Assembly: GCA_031278255.1 (NCBI GenBank)
Contig: JAITKU010000171.1
Coordinates: 1 to 12,944, forward strand
Reading direction: 5' to 3'
Length of the DNA stretch: 12,944 bases
From: Eubacteriales Family XIII. Incertae Sedis bacterium
GTDB taxonomy: Bacteria > Bacillota > Clostridia > Peptostreptococcales > Anaerovoracaceae
Below the pieces are notes generated by a model. It did not search any database. It was not told the DNA's origin and saw only the letters and a program-made list of their open reading frames with translations. Positions 6,267 through 12,944 of this stretch are shown here, piece after piece (position 1 is the stretch's first letter; every line of letters starts with the position of its first letter). A program made the translations under genes and the position numbers.

Positions 6267-8029
6267 GAGACGTCGGCCGGCCGGCCGGTTTTTGCGGGTC
6301 CGAAGCGCTCCGCCTCGATGAAGCGCAGGGCCTCGGCGACGGCCTCGGCCGAGGATTTCTCGACGGCCGCTTTCTCGCGCCGCAGCTTGTATTCAACGAT
6401 GTCGCCGTCCGCTTTCTTGCCGACTGTGATCCTTACGGGGATACCGAACAGATCGGCGTCCTTGAACTTGACGCCCGCGCGCTCGTCCCTGTCGTCGAGC
6501 AGGACCTCCGCGCCCGCGTCCGCCAGCGCCGCGTATATCCGTTCCGCCAGCGCGGTCTGCGCCGCGTCGCCGTGCTTCACGATCGTCACGATCACGTGGT
6601 AGGGCGCTATCGAAACGGGCCACAGTATGCCGTCCGCGTCGTGGTTCTGCTCGACGACGGCCGCCAGCGTGCGCGTGACGCCGATCCCGTAACTGCCCAT
6701 CACGATGGGACTGTCCCGCATGTTTTCATCCTTGTAATACGCGCCCAGACTCTCGCTGTACTTGGTTCCGAGTTTGTATATCTGCCCGACCTCCACGCCC
6801 CGCGCCGTCCGCACGGGCGCGCCGCAGACGGGACAGGGATCGCCCTCCCGAATCAGCTTCAGATCCGTGACGTGCGCGGCGCTGTAGTCGCGTCCGTAGT
6901 TCACATTCTTGATATGGTGATCGGCCTTGTTCGCCCCGGCGCACAGATTCCTTTGGCCCGGCAGCTCGCTGTCCGCGATCACCCGGCAGTCGTGCAGACC
7001 CATAGGCCCCGTGAAGCCGCAGACGCAACCCGTCACGGCCTCGATGTCCGCCTCTTCCGCAAAGACGACGGCGTGTTCGGGAACCCCGAGACAGTTGATC
7101 AGCTTCGTCATGTTCAGTTCGTGGTCGCCCCGTATGAAAGCGATCACGTATTCGGAAACCGCGCCTTCCTCGCCGAGGACGGCGAAGAGCAGCGCCTTTA
7201 TCGTCCTGTCGGTCGCAAGACCCAGATAGGCCGCGACCTCCTCTATGGTCCTCGTCCCGGGCGTGTACACCGTCTCGGCGGGAAGCATTGCCGTTTCCTC
7301 CGCGGGCGCGTCCACGGTCCGCGCGCGTTCCGTCGTCGCGGCCATGCCGCAGGCGTCGCAGTAAACCATCTCGCTCTCGCCGCTCTCCGCCAAGGCTTGA
7401 AATTCGTGGGAAGCGTTGCCGCCCATCGTTCCGCTGTCTGCCTCCACCGCGCGAAAGCGCAGCCCGCAGCGCGTGAACACGCGCACATAGGCATCGAACA
7501 TCTCTTCGTAGCTGCGATCGAGTCCGGCGCGGTCCCGGTCGAAAGAATAGGCGTCTTTCATCACAAATTCGCGGGCGCGCATCAGGCCGAAGCGCGGCCG
7601 CGCCTCGTCCCTGTATTTCGTCTGTATCTGGTAGAGATTCATGGGCAGTTGCCGATAGGAACTGACCTCGTTCCGCACGATATCCGTGAAGATCTCCTCG
7701 TGCGTGGGGCCGAGGCAGAATTCGCGTTCGCGCCTGTCCTTGACGCGCCACATCTCGGGTCCCATGACGTACCACCGCCCGGACTCTTTCCAAAGCTCCG
7801 CCGGCTGTATGGCCGACATGTGTATCTCCTGCGCGCCCTTTGCGTCCATCTCTTGGCGCACGATCGCCTCTATCTTTCTGACGGAACGGAAGCCCATGGG
7901 CATGAAGCCGTAGACGCCGGAGGCGAGTCTGCGGATCATACCGCTTCGCAAGAGCAGGATATGGCTCGGAATCTCCGCCTCGGCGGGCGCTTCACGCAGG
8001 GTGTTGATGTGCATTCTCGATAATCTCAT
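6263..8029 (-). CDS. proS: Prolyl-tRNA synthetase, bacterial type with editing domain
   Basis: Charges tRNA-Pro with proline. The 588-residue class II synthetase has the catalytic motifs CLGPTHEE (105-112), YRDEARPRFGLMRAREF (139-155) and GSYGIGVTR (445-453). An inserted editing (INS) domain lies between them at about 225-395, including Lys278 at the position of the E. coli editing lysine, and an anticodon-binding domain forms the C-terminus from about 473. Cys pairs C224/C227 and C399/C402 flank the insertion. Two in-frame ATGs compete: 8035 lies directly against the GGAG box, while 8029 is 6 bases from it and yields the usual family start (MRLSRM), so I chose 8029. It lies 40 bases after ispDF and overlaps the CHR gene by 4 bases. 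Confidence 0.96.
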   Translation of the reverse strand: MRLSRMHINTLREAPAEAEIPSHILLLRSGMIRRLASGVYGFMPMGFRSVRKIEAIVRQEMDAKGAQEIHMSAIQPAELWKESGRWYVMGPEMWRVKDRREREFCLGPTHEEIFTDIVRNEVSSYRQLPMNLYQIQTKYRDEARPRFGLMRAREFVMKDAYSFDRDRAGLDRSYEEMFDAYVRVFTRCGLRFRAVEADSGTMGGNASHEFQALAESGESEMVYCDACGMAATTERARTVDAPAEETAMLPAETVYTPGTRTIEEVAAYLGLATDRTIKALLFAVLGEEGAVSEYVIAFIRGDHELNMTKLINCLGVPEHAVVFAEEADIEAVTGCVCGFTGPMGLHDCRVIADSELPGQRNLCAGANKADHHIKNVNYGRDYSAAHVTDLKLIREGDPCPVCGAPVRTARGVEVGQIYKLGTKYSESLGAYYKDENMRDSPIVMGSYGIGVTRTLAAVVEQNHDADGILWPVSIAPYHVIVTIVKHGDAAQTALAERIYAALADAGAEVLLDDRDERAGVKFKDADLFGIPVRITVGKKADGDIVEYKLRREKAAVEKSSAEAVAEALRFIEAERFGPAKTGRPADVS

Positions 8030-8069
8030 CTTCATCTCCGAAATTTTAAAGGTTTATTCCCCGAAAGGT

Positions 8070-9248
8070 CTATTCTCTGAAAAGCAGGACCGTCGCCTGC
8101 GCGGCCACGCCTTCCTCTCTGCCCGCAAACCCGAGTCCCTCTGTCGTCGTCGCCTTTATCGAGATTCGTTCCGGCGCCGTACCCATCGCGCGGGCAAGCC
8201 GTTCGCGCATGGTCCCGATGTACGGCGCCAGCTTCGGTCGTTCCGCCAGGATTGTCGCGTCGGCGTTTATGAGCGCATAACCGCGCGATCGGACCGCGGC
8301 GAAAGCCTCCGTGAGGAGGAGCAGGCTCGATATGCCCTCATAGCGCGCGTCCGTGTCCGGGAACATGCCGCCTATATCGCCGAGCGCCGCCGCCCCGAGC
8401 AGGGCGTCGATGAGGGCGTGCGTGAGGGCGTCGGCGTCGGAGCGGCCCAAAAGCCCGCGGTCGTGCGGAATGCGGACGCCGCCCAGGATCAAATCCCTGC
8501 CCGCGCAGAAGCGGTGCGCGTCACAGCCGCTTCCGACGCGCAGTCCGCCCTCCGCGCCGTCCGCGCGCGCCGCGATCGCCCGCGCCGCCGCCGCGTCCTC
8601 CGGCGTCGTCAGCTTGATATTGTCGTAATCTCCCTCTGTAAGATACACCTTTTCGCCGATCCTTTCAAGCAAAACGGCATCGTCCGTGCCCGTAAAACCC
8701 GCCTTGGCCGCCGCCGCGTGCGCCGCGCACAGCAAAGGCCGCAGGAAAGCCTGCGGCGTCTGCATCATATACAGCGCGCTGCGGTCGAGCGTTTCCGTAA
8801 ATACGCCGTCCCGCACCGTCTTGATCGTATCCTTGGCGGGCACCGCCGCCGCCGCCGCGCCCCGCTCCGCCGCGCAGCGCAATACGCGATCGATACAGCC
8901 TTGCGATACAAAGGGCCTGACGGCATCGTGAACCAGCACGAGGTCCACCGCCGCGGGCAGGGCCGAAAGCCCCGCGAACACCGAGGCCTGCCGTGTCGCG
9001 CCGCCCGCGCATACGCCCCGCAGCTTCGCAATCGAAGCGCAAAGAATCGCGCGGCAATCCGCCGCGCGCGCGGGTTCCGCCACCACGTAAATATCATCAA
9101 CGGAAGCGTTGTTCTCAAACGCTTCCGCTGTTCTTGTCAGGACCGGCAGACCGCCGATCCGCATAAACTGTTTCGGCAGTTCCGCGCCCATGCGCAGACC
9201 CGCGCCGCCGGCGGCGATGATGACCGCCACGCGCTTGTCACGATACAT
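8070..9248 (-). CDS. ispDF: Bifunctional IspD/IspF: MEP cytidylyltransferase and MEcPP synthase
   Basis: Catalyses two steps of the non-mevalonate (MEP) isoprenoid pathway: MEP plus CTP to CDP-ME (IspD) and CDP-MEP to MEcPP plus CMP (IspF). The IspD half (about 1-228) has the nucleotide-binding AAGGAGLRM (12-20) with PKQF (25-28), VHDAVRPF (106-113) and KLTTPED (212-218). The IspF half (about 235-392) has GCDAHRF (241-247) with metal ligands Asp243 and His245, SDADALTH with His277, FPDTD (296-300) and TTTEGLGF (367-374). One continuous frame joins them. IspE, the step between, is not in the window. The ATG overlaps the PIN/TRAM gene by 11 bases, with a GGGGAAG ribosome binding site about 9 bases upstream. 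IspF position 269 is Arg where E. coli and B. subtilis have His. Confidence 0.95.
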   Translation of the reverse strand: MYRDKRVAVIIAAGGAGLRMGAELPKQFMRIGGLPVLTRTAEAFENNASVDDIYVVAEPARAADCRAILCASIAKLRGVCAGGATRQASVFAGLSALPAAVDLVLVHDAVRPFVSQGCIDRVLRCAAERGAAAAAVPAKDTIKTVRDGVFTETLDRSALYMMQTPQAFLRPLLCAAHAAAAKAGFTGTDDAVLLERIGEKVYLTEGDYDNIKLTTPEDAAAARAIAARADGAEGGLRVGSGCDAHRFCAGRDLILGGVRIPHDRGLLGRSDADALTHALIDALLGAAALGDIGGMFPDTDARYEGISSLLLLTEAFAAVRSRGYALINADATILAERPKLAPYIGTMRERLARAMGTAPERISIKATTTEGLGFAGREEGVAAQATVLLFRE

Positions 9249-10356
9249 TCGATTGCTTCCCCTTGGGCTTGGCGAAGATCATGCGGCCGGCGGAGGTCTG
9301 CAGCACGCTCGTGACGAGTACATCCACCGACTTTCCGATGAATTTCCGCCCCTCCTCCACGACGATCATCGTGCCGTCGTCGAGATAGGCCACCGCTTGG
9401 TTGTTCTCTTTCCCCTCCTTTACCGGGAAGATATTCATGTCCTCCCCCGGCAACACGACGGGTTTCAGCGTGTTGGCGAGTTCGTTTATGTTCAGCACCT
9501 CGACGCCCTTGATCGTGGCCACCTTATTCAAATTGAAGTCGTTCGTGACGACCTTGCCGTGCAGCACCTGTGCCAGCTTCAGCAGCTTAACGTCCACCTC
9601 GGGTATCTCTTCGAGGTTCTTGTCCGCTTCCGTGTTGTAGATATCCACGCCGTGTTCGGTCTGTATCCTGTTCAGAACGTCGAGTCCCCTCCGCCCGCGA
9701 TTCCGCTTCAGGCTGTCCGAGGAGTCCGCGATGTGGCGCAGTTCCACGAGTACAAATTCCGGGATTACAACGGGACCCTCTATGAAGCCCGTTTTCATGA
9801 TATCGGCTATCCGTCCGTCGATGATCACGCTCGTATCGAGTATCTTGGGCGTTGCGTCCGCGCCCTTGCCCCTCGCCTTGGGCGCCGTGCCGCCGCGCCG
9901 CGCGGAAAGCCACGCGGAGATCAGGTCCTTGCCCTTCTTCGTGGCGACGACGACGCCGAGGAAGCCCATCGTGATGTACGTGACGATGCTCAACGCGACG
10001 CCGATATGCTGCCCCATATCCGAAAAGACCGGGCTGATCAGGAATGCGATAATAAGGCCGATTACAAGACCCACCGTTCCCGCCGCGAGATCGTTGGCAG
10101 GGACCGTCTGCAGATCGGATTCTATGTTTTTCGCCACGCGCGCGCCATGCCTGCCGAATATGGGTGTCATGATAAAAAACAAGAAACCGAACGCGATTGC
10201 AAACGCCGCGATCACAATCACCCGGTAGCGCGGATCAAAGAACGCGGGATAATAAAACCCCGTCAATTCCCCGACGAAACTCGCGATCAGGAAAAGCCCG
10301 TATCCGACTAGGATTCCGACGATGGTGGCTACGAGTCGTATTAATTTTTTGATCAA
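9238..10356 (-). CDS. Membrane-anchored PIN/TRAM domain protein (YacL family)
   Basis: A 372-residue protein with four hydrophobic segments near the N-terminus (about 8-28, 46-67, 91-111, 117-138), then a PIN nuclease-fold domain (about 170-290) and a TRAM RNA-binding domain (about 295-365). PIN acidic residues are visible at Asp174 and Asp180 in LDTSVIIDGR, Asp255 in VDVKLLKLA and Asp273 in TNDFNLNK. B. subtilis YacL has the same design and also precedes ispD/ispF; its function is unclear, with RNA cleavage or binding at the membrane the obvious guess. I chose the TTG at 10356: AGGAGGT lies 10 bases upstream and the protein then starts MIKKLIRLV as in relatives. A further TTG at 10416 would add 20 residues but overlap carD. 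Confidence 0.92.
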   Translation of the reverse strand: MIKKLIRLVATIVGILVGYGLFLIASFVGELTGFYYPAFFDPRYRVIVIAAFAIAFGFLFFIMTPIFGRHGARVAKNIESDLQTVPANDLAAGTVGLVIGLIIAFLISPVFSDMGQHIGVALSIVTYITMGFLGVVVATKKGKDLISAWLSARRGGTAPKARGKGADATPKILDTSVIIDGRIADIMKTGFIEGPVVIPEFVLVELRHIADSSDSLKRNRGRRGLDVLNRIQTEHGVDIYNTEADKNLEEIPEVDVKLLKLAQVLHGKVVTNDFNLNKVATIKGVEVLNINELANTLKPVVLPGEDMNIFPVKEGKENNQAVAYLDDGTMIVVEEGRKFIGKSVDVLVTSVLQTSAGRMIFAKPKGKQSNVS

Positions 10357-10406
10357 TGAAAAAGCAACCTCCTGCCTGTCGTTTTTTGTCCGGCGCGGCG
10401 GAAAGA

Positions 10407-10886
10407 CTATCCGCAAACCGCTTTCTCTATGAGAGATTCGAGTTCCGCGGCCTCCTCGTTCACAGCGAGGATCAACTCGCTGATCAGTATTTGCTTCGCG
10501 TTCGCAAGCATCTTTTTCTCGCCCGTCGATAGTTTTTTGACTCTGTCTATGCGCATGAGGTTCCTTACAACCTCCGCGACGCAGCAGGTTTCGCCCGTTT
10601 TAAGCTTCGCCATATTCTCGCGGTAACGCCGATTCCAATTGCCCGACATCTCCGTGGAGTCGTTGGAAAGGACCTCCAACACCCGTATAATCTCGTCCGC
10701 CGTGATAACCTCCCGCACGCCGATCAGATCCGAACTGTCGCAGGGAATCATGATCTTCATATCCCCGAACGCGATGTTCAGGATATAATATCGCCGGGTT
10801 TCCCCCAAGATGTGTCTTTCCTCGATAGCCTCTATGACGCCGGCGCCGTGCATCGGATACACGATTCTATCGCCTATGACAAACAT
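10407..10886 (-). CDS. carD: CarD-family transcriptional regulator
   Basis: A 159-residue RNA-polymerase-binding protein. The N-terminal Tudor-like domain (about 1-60; FVIGDRIVYPMHGAGVIEAI) is the part that contacts the polymerase beta subunit in known CarD proteins. The helical C-terminal domain contains NWNRRYREN with Trp84, matching the conserved tryptophan that wedges at the upstream edge of the transcription bubble in mycobacterial CarD. CarD proteins stabilise open complexes, notably at rRNA and other housekeeping promoters. The start is fixed by GGAGGA about 6 bases before the ATG; further in-frame sequence upstream runs through the promoters and is not coding. First gene of the carD, PIN/TRAM, ispDF, proS, chrA, chrA series, 50 bases before the PIN/TRAM start. 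Confidence 0.93.
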   Translation of the reverse strand: MFVIGDRIVYPMHGAGVIEAIEERHILGETRRYYILNIAFGDMKIMIPCDSSDLIGVREVITADEIIRVLEVLSNDSTEMSGNWNRRYRENMAKLKTGETCCVAEVVRNLMRIDRVKKLSTGEKKMLANAKQILISELILAVNEEAAELESLIEKAVCG

Positions 10887-10931
10887 AATTCTCCTCCAAG
10901 AGCGCTTTTTTACACAAATCTCCTGTATATC

Positions 10932-10960
10932 AGTATAGCGATCTTTCGGCATTATGTCAA
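10932..10960 (-). promoter_or_regulatory. carD proximal promoter
   Basis: On the minus strand, TTGACA (10955-10960) and TATACT (10932-10937) are spaced by 17 bases, close to the sigma-70/SigA consensus. Transcription should begin near 10925, giving a leader of about 38 bases that holds the carD ribosome binding site. It sits in an AT-rich island that contrasts with the GC-rich genes around it. Confidence 0.8.
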
Positions 10961-10974
10961 GAAAACAATTTTTT

Positions 10975-11003
10975 AGTCTATCACAATGAAAAACACATGT
11001 CAA
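10975..11003 (-). promoter_or_regulatory. carD distal promoter (extended -10)
   Basis: A second TTGACA (10998-11003) is followed, 17 bases on, by TAGACT (10975-10980), with TGA immediately before the -10 box as an extended -10 element. It lies exactly 43 bases upstream of the proximal promoter, so carD has two tandem start sites. The bases just upstream (about 11004-11040) are A/T tracts suited to an UP element. Confidence 0.7.
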
Positions 11004-11067
11004 TGAAAATTTATTTACAAATATGTGATAAATATCCAATAGATAATCGTCTCCGATAAGCAGAACA

Positions 11068-11093
11068 GCGGGACGGGCGCGCACCCGCCCCGC
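11068..11093 (-). terminator. GC-rich hairpin after metK, possible weak terminator
   Basis: The minus-strand RNA can form a 10-bp stem (GCGGGGCGGG with CCCGTCCCGC, one G-U pair) closed by a 6-base loop, 42 bases after the metK stop codon. The sequence after it (TGTTCTGCTTATC) is only partly T-rich, so termination may be inefficient or need Rho, and some metK transcripts may run into carD. Confidence 0.45.
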
Positions 11094-11134
11094 AAACCCA
11101 TACATACATCCCATGCGCACAGGGTTTCCGCGGG

Positions 11135-12325
11135 CTATATCGTCGCCGCGTCCCTTTTCAAAATCTCCGCCTTGTCGGTTCTTTCCCACGGGAGATCGAG
11201 ATCCGGGCGGCCGAAATGCCCGTAGGCCGACACCTGCTTATAGAGCGGGCGGCGGAGGTCGAGATCGCGGATGATGGCGGCCGGCCGCAGATCGAAATGC
11301 TTCCCGATAAGCGCCGCAAGCTTGTCGTCGGCGATCTTGCCGGTCCCGAAGCTGTCAACGAGAACGGACACGGGACGCGCCACGCCGATGGCATAGGCCA
11401 GTTCGATCTCTATCCTCCGCGCCAGCCCCGCCGCGACGATATTCTTCGCGGCGTAGCGCGCCGCGTAAGCCGCGGAGCGATCGACCTTCGTCGGATCCTT
11501 GCCGGAGAAAGCGCCGCCGCCGTGCCGCGCGTAACCCCCGTAGGTATCGACGATGATCTTGCGCCCCGTCAGGCCGGAATCGCCGTTCGGCCCGCCGATC
11601 ACAAAGCGTCCGGTCGGATTCACGAAATACTTGGTCCCGGCGTCGAGCAGTTCGGCCGGTATCACATGCTTGATCACCTTTTCTATGATCGCCTCGCGTA
11701 TGGTCTCCTGCGCGATATCCGGATCGTGCTGCGTGGAAATCAGTACGGTGTCCACGCGAACAACCCTGTCGTCGTCATACTCCACGGTAACTTGGGATTT
11801 GCCGTCGGGCCTGACCCAGGGCAAAAGCCCGGACTTTCTGACCTCGGCCAAGCGCAGCGCCAGCTTGTGCGCCAGCGAAATCGGCAGCGGCATAAGCTCC
11901 GGCGTCTCGTCGCAGGCGAAACCGAACATGATACCCTGATCGCCCGCGCCCGTGGCCTCAATCCGGTCGTTCAGCGTTCCCTCCTTGTATTCCAGCGCCT
12001 TATCGACGCCGAGGGCGATGTCGCCGGACTGCTCGTGGATCGCGGTCAGGACCGCGCAGGTGTTGCCGTCGTAGCCGTATTCGCTCTTCGTGTAGCCGAT
12101 CTCCTTGATCACCTCGCGGATCAGCTTCGGAATGTCCACGTAGGTACTCGTCGAAATCTCGCCGACAACCAGCGCGAGACCCGTCGTGACGGTACTCTCG
12201 GCGGCCACCCGGCCGTTCGGATCCGCCTCGAGGATGGCGTCCAATATCGCGTCGGAAATCCGGTCGCAGATCTTATCGGGATGTCCCTCGGTAACGGATT
12301 CGGATGTGAATAACCTCTTGCTCAT
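11135..12325 (-). CDS. metK: S-adenosylmethionine synthetase
   Basis: Makes S-adenosylmethionine from methionine and ATP, releasing phosphate and diphosphate; the product is the cell's main methyl donor. The 396-residue protein matches the family's usual length and has its signatures: TEGHPDK (12-18) with the catalytic His15 and Asp17 region, GAGDQGIMFGFA (126-137), and the phosphate-binding loop GGGAFSGKD (269-277). The ATG has AAAGGA 7 bases upstream. The gene is preceded by a SAM-I riboswitch with an intrinsic terminator and its own promoter, so transcription should fall when SAM is plentiful. A GC-rich hairpin follows the stop codon, and carD has separate promoters, so metK is probably a single-gene unit. 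Confidence 0.97.
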   Translation of the reverse strand: MSKRLFTSESVTEGHPDKICDRISDAILDAILEADPNGRVAAESTVTTGLALVVGEISTSTYVDIPKLIREVIKEIGYTKSEYGYDGNTCAVLTAIHEQSGDIALGVDKALEYKEGTLNDRIEATGAGDQGIMFGFACDETPELMPLPISLAHKLALRLAEVRKSGLLPWVRPDGKSQVTVEYDDDRVVRVDTVLISTQHDPDIAQETIREAIIEKVIKHVIPAELLDAGTKYFVNPTGRFVIGGPNGDSGLTGRKIIVDTYGGYARHGGGAFSGKDPTKVDRSAAYAARYAAKNIVAAGLARRIEIELAYAIGVARPVSVLVDSFGTGKIADDKLAALIGKHFDLRPAAIIRDLDLRRPLYKQVSAYGHFGRPDLDLPWERTDKAEILKRDAATI

Positions 12326-12355
12326 ACTTGCGTCCTTTCCTTGTTCTCCCCTTCT

Positions 12356-12389
12356 AAAAGAAAACTCTTCATCCGCTGACGATGAAGAG
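12356..12389 (-). terminator. Intrinsic terminator of the metK riboswitch
   Basis: On the minus strand, CTCTTCATC (12381-12389) pairs perfectly with GATGAAGAG (12365-12373) around a 7-base loop, followed by TTTTCTTTT (12356-12364). It lies between the SAM aptamer and the metK ribosome binding site. The 3' strand of aptamer helix P1 and the bases after it (GATGAGGA, mismatch, GC) can pair instead with the left terminator arm to form an antiterminator, as expected for an off switch. Confidence 0.92.
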
Positions 12390-12402
12390 GCCGCTTATGC
12401 TT

Positions 12403-12516
12403 CCTCATCTCTCAGACCGCCGGTCTGTAGGATTTGGCACCATTGCGATCCGCTTAGCGGACTTCACAGGTTGCCGGGCTTCACAGGGCCTATTCCCTCT
12501 GCCTCTCTCGATAAGG
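12403..12516 (-). promoter_or_regulatory. SAM-I (S-box) riboswitch aptamer controlling metK
   Basis: The minus-strand leader shows the conserved S-box core: GAGAGAGGCAGAGGGA after the 5' strand, then GGCCC, GAAGCCCGGCAACC, and later GGTGCCAAATCC. Helix P1 forms between CCTTATC (12510-12516) and GATGAGG (12403-12409). A P3-like hairpin is TCCGC/GCGGA (12449-12461) and P4 is CAGACC/GGTCTG (12413-12427). SAM binding stabilises P1, which frees the terminator just downstream (12356-12389), stopping transcription before metK. The family is well known for methionine and SAM genes in Bacillota. Confidence 0.95.
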
Positions 12517-12541
12517 GGATATTCAATTGTCTACATATATT

Positions 12542-12571
12542 ATTATATCGCGCGCCGTCGCGCCGCGTCAA
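12542..12571 (-). promoter_or_regulatory. metK promoter
   Basis: On the minus strand, TTGACG (12566-12571) and a perfect TATAAT (12542-12547) are separated by 18 bases; the spacer is almost pure G and C. Transcription should start near 12535, about 20 bases before the SAM aptamer, giving a leader of roughly 210 bases. Confidence 0.75.
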
Positions 12572-12874
12572 GCAAAATTTGTTCCGGCCGGGCGGCAATG
12601 ATCGAAAATATTTTCTGACAATTTTTTGCGAAATACGGTTGTGTCCGAATGTATTCCATGATATAACGTCTGAAACGCAAGGAGAACCGGGCCTGTTTCT
12701 CAGAAAAAACCGATCCTTGAAAACAGAACAAACCTATCTGTCCGTGGTTCAGGGTTACCGTGACAATATCGCTCCTCAAAAATCAAAAGCTTAATCGCGA
12801 TCCCGCCGATTTTTGCGGGCATATGAAAATTCGCCTGTGAATGTAAAAAAAATCGAAAAAATTTAAAACGGCAC
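12572..12874. other. Intergenic stretch with no convincing gene
   Basis: This AT-richer stretch lies between the metK promoter and a plus-strand promoter at the right edge. Short open frames exist on both strands, but none has a ribosome binding site with a sensible start or a recognisable product. Visible structures are a 12-bp palindrome GAAAATATTTTC (12604-12615) and a short stem CCCGC/GCGGG around 12804-12821 with no T-run after it. No tRNA-like or terminator structure was found. Confidence 0.6.
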
Positions 12875-12903
12875 TTGATTTTGCGACGGACAGAACATAT
12901 AAT
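12875..12903 (+). promoter_or_regulatory. Plus-strand promoter at the right edge, divergent from metK
   Basis: TTGATT (12875-12880) and a perfect TATAAT (12898-12903) are separated by 17 bases, with AAAAAATTTAAAA-type tracts just upstream that could act as an UP element. Transcription would start near 12910 and run out of the window, so the gene or RNA it serves is not seen. Confidence 0.65.
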
Positions 12904-12944
12904 GCTATATAAGTGGCAAATGAACGGCAGCGGTCCCGCGCGCG

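Noticed and set aside
4795..6321. Long plus-strand frame opposite the Nudix and CHR genes
   Set aside because: Antisense shadow; low-complexity Arg/Ala/Thr/Pro composition and no family signature.
6572..9314. Plus-strand frames 6572-8023 and 8001-9314 opposite proS and ispDF
   Set aside because: Both lie antisense to well-identified enzymes and are dominated by Arg, His and Ala without motifs.
9109..10311. Plus-strand frame of 400 codons opposite the PIN/TRAM gene
   Set aside because: Antisense to a gene with intact PIN and TRAM motifs; no ribosome binding site or domain.
11216..12313. Plus-strand frame of 365 codons opposite metK
   Set aside because: Antisense shadow of a highly conserved gene.
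12543..12779. Minus-strand frame of 78 codons upstream of metK
   Set aside because: TTG start, no convincing family, and its end overlaps the metK -10/-35 region.
12186..12794. Plus-strand frame of 202 codons over the metK 5' end, riboswitch and promoter
   Set aside because: It crosses the SAM aptamer, the terminator and the metK promoter, so its sequence is explained by those elements.
12920..12944. Start of a coding gene at ATG 12920
   Set aside because: Only about eight codons are visible, the ribosome binding site is weak, and the leader would be about 10 bases; the sequence ends before it can be judged.

Overview
The window looks like chromosomal DNA from a GC-rich member of the Bacillota, probably class Clostridia. 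I infer this from the chain carD, PIN/TRAM (YacL-type) protein, ispD/ispF, proS, from a SAM-I (S-box) riboswitch before metK, from strong AGGAGG-type ribosome binding sites, and from the clostridial style of the citrate synthase. The genus cannot be read from the sequence. There are no rRNA or tRNA genes, CRISPR arrays, transposases, phage genes or attachment sites. It reads as an ordinary core-genome region.

Left part, plus strand. A 247-base leader holds three inverted repeats, a tandem 10-base repeat and a promoter (196-224). A two-gene operon follows: citrate synthase (248-1606) and a 397-residue protein I do not recognise (1603-2796), whose GTG start overlaps the citrate synthase stop codon. 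The operon converges, with only 36 bases between, on a long block of minus-strand genes.

Middle, minus strand, in transcription order from right to left. Two tandem consensus promoters (10932-11003) precede carD (RNA-polymerase-binding regulator). Then come a membrane-anchored PIN/TRAM protein, a fused IspDF enzyme (two steps of the MEP isoprenoid pathway), prolyl-tRNA synthetase, and a pair of short CHR-family transporter genes. Spacings are short, and the last three genes are joined by 4-base ATGA overlaps. After a 105-base gap come a Nudix hydrolase, a cyclophilin-type peptidyl-prolyl isomerase and a cytoplasmic beta-lactamase-fold serine hydrolase, closely spaced and probably an operon.

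Right part. metK (SAM synthetase, minus strand) has its own promoter, a SAM-I riboswitch and an intrinsic terminator, so SAM should shut off its own synthesis by attenuation. The last 370 or so bases, upstream of metK, hold no convincing gene. A good plus-strand promoter at 12875-12903 suggests a divergent gene or RNA beyond the right edge.

I see no previously undescribed multi-gene system. The best leads are the unknown protein coupled to citrate synthase, the competing inverted repeats before that operon, the CHR transporters coupled to proS, and the tandem carD promoters.
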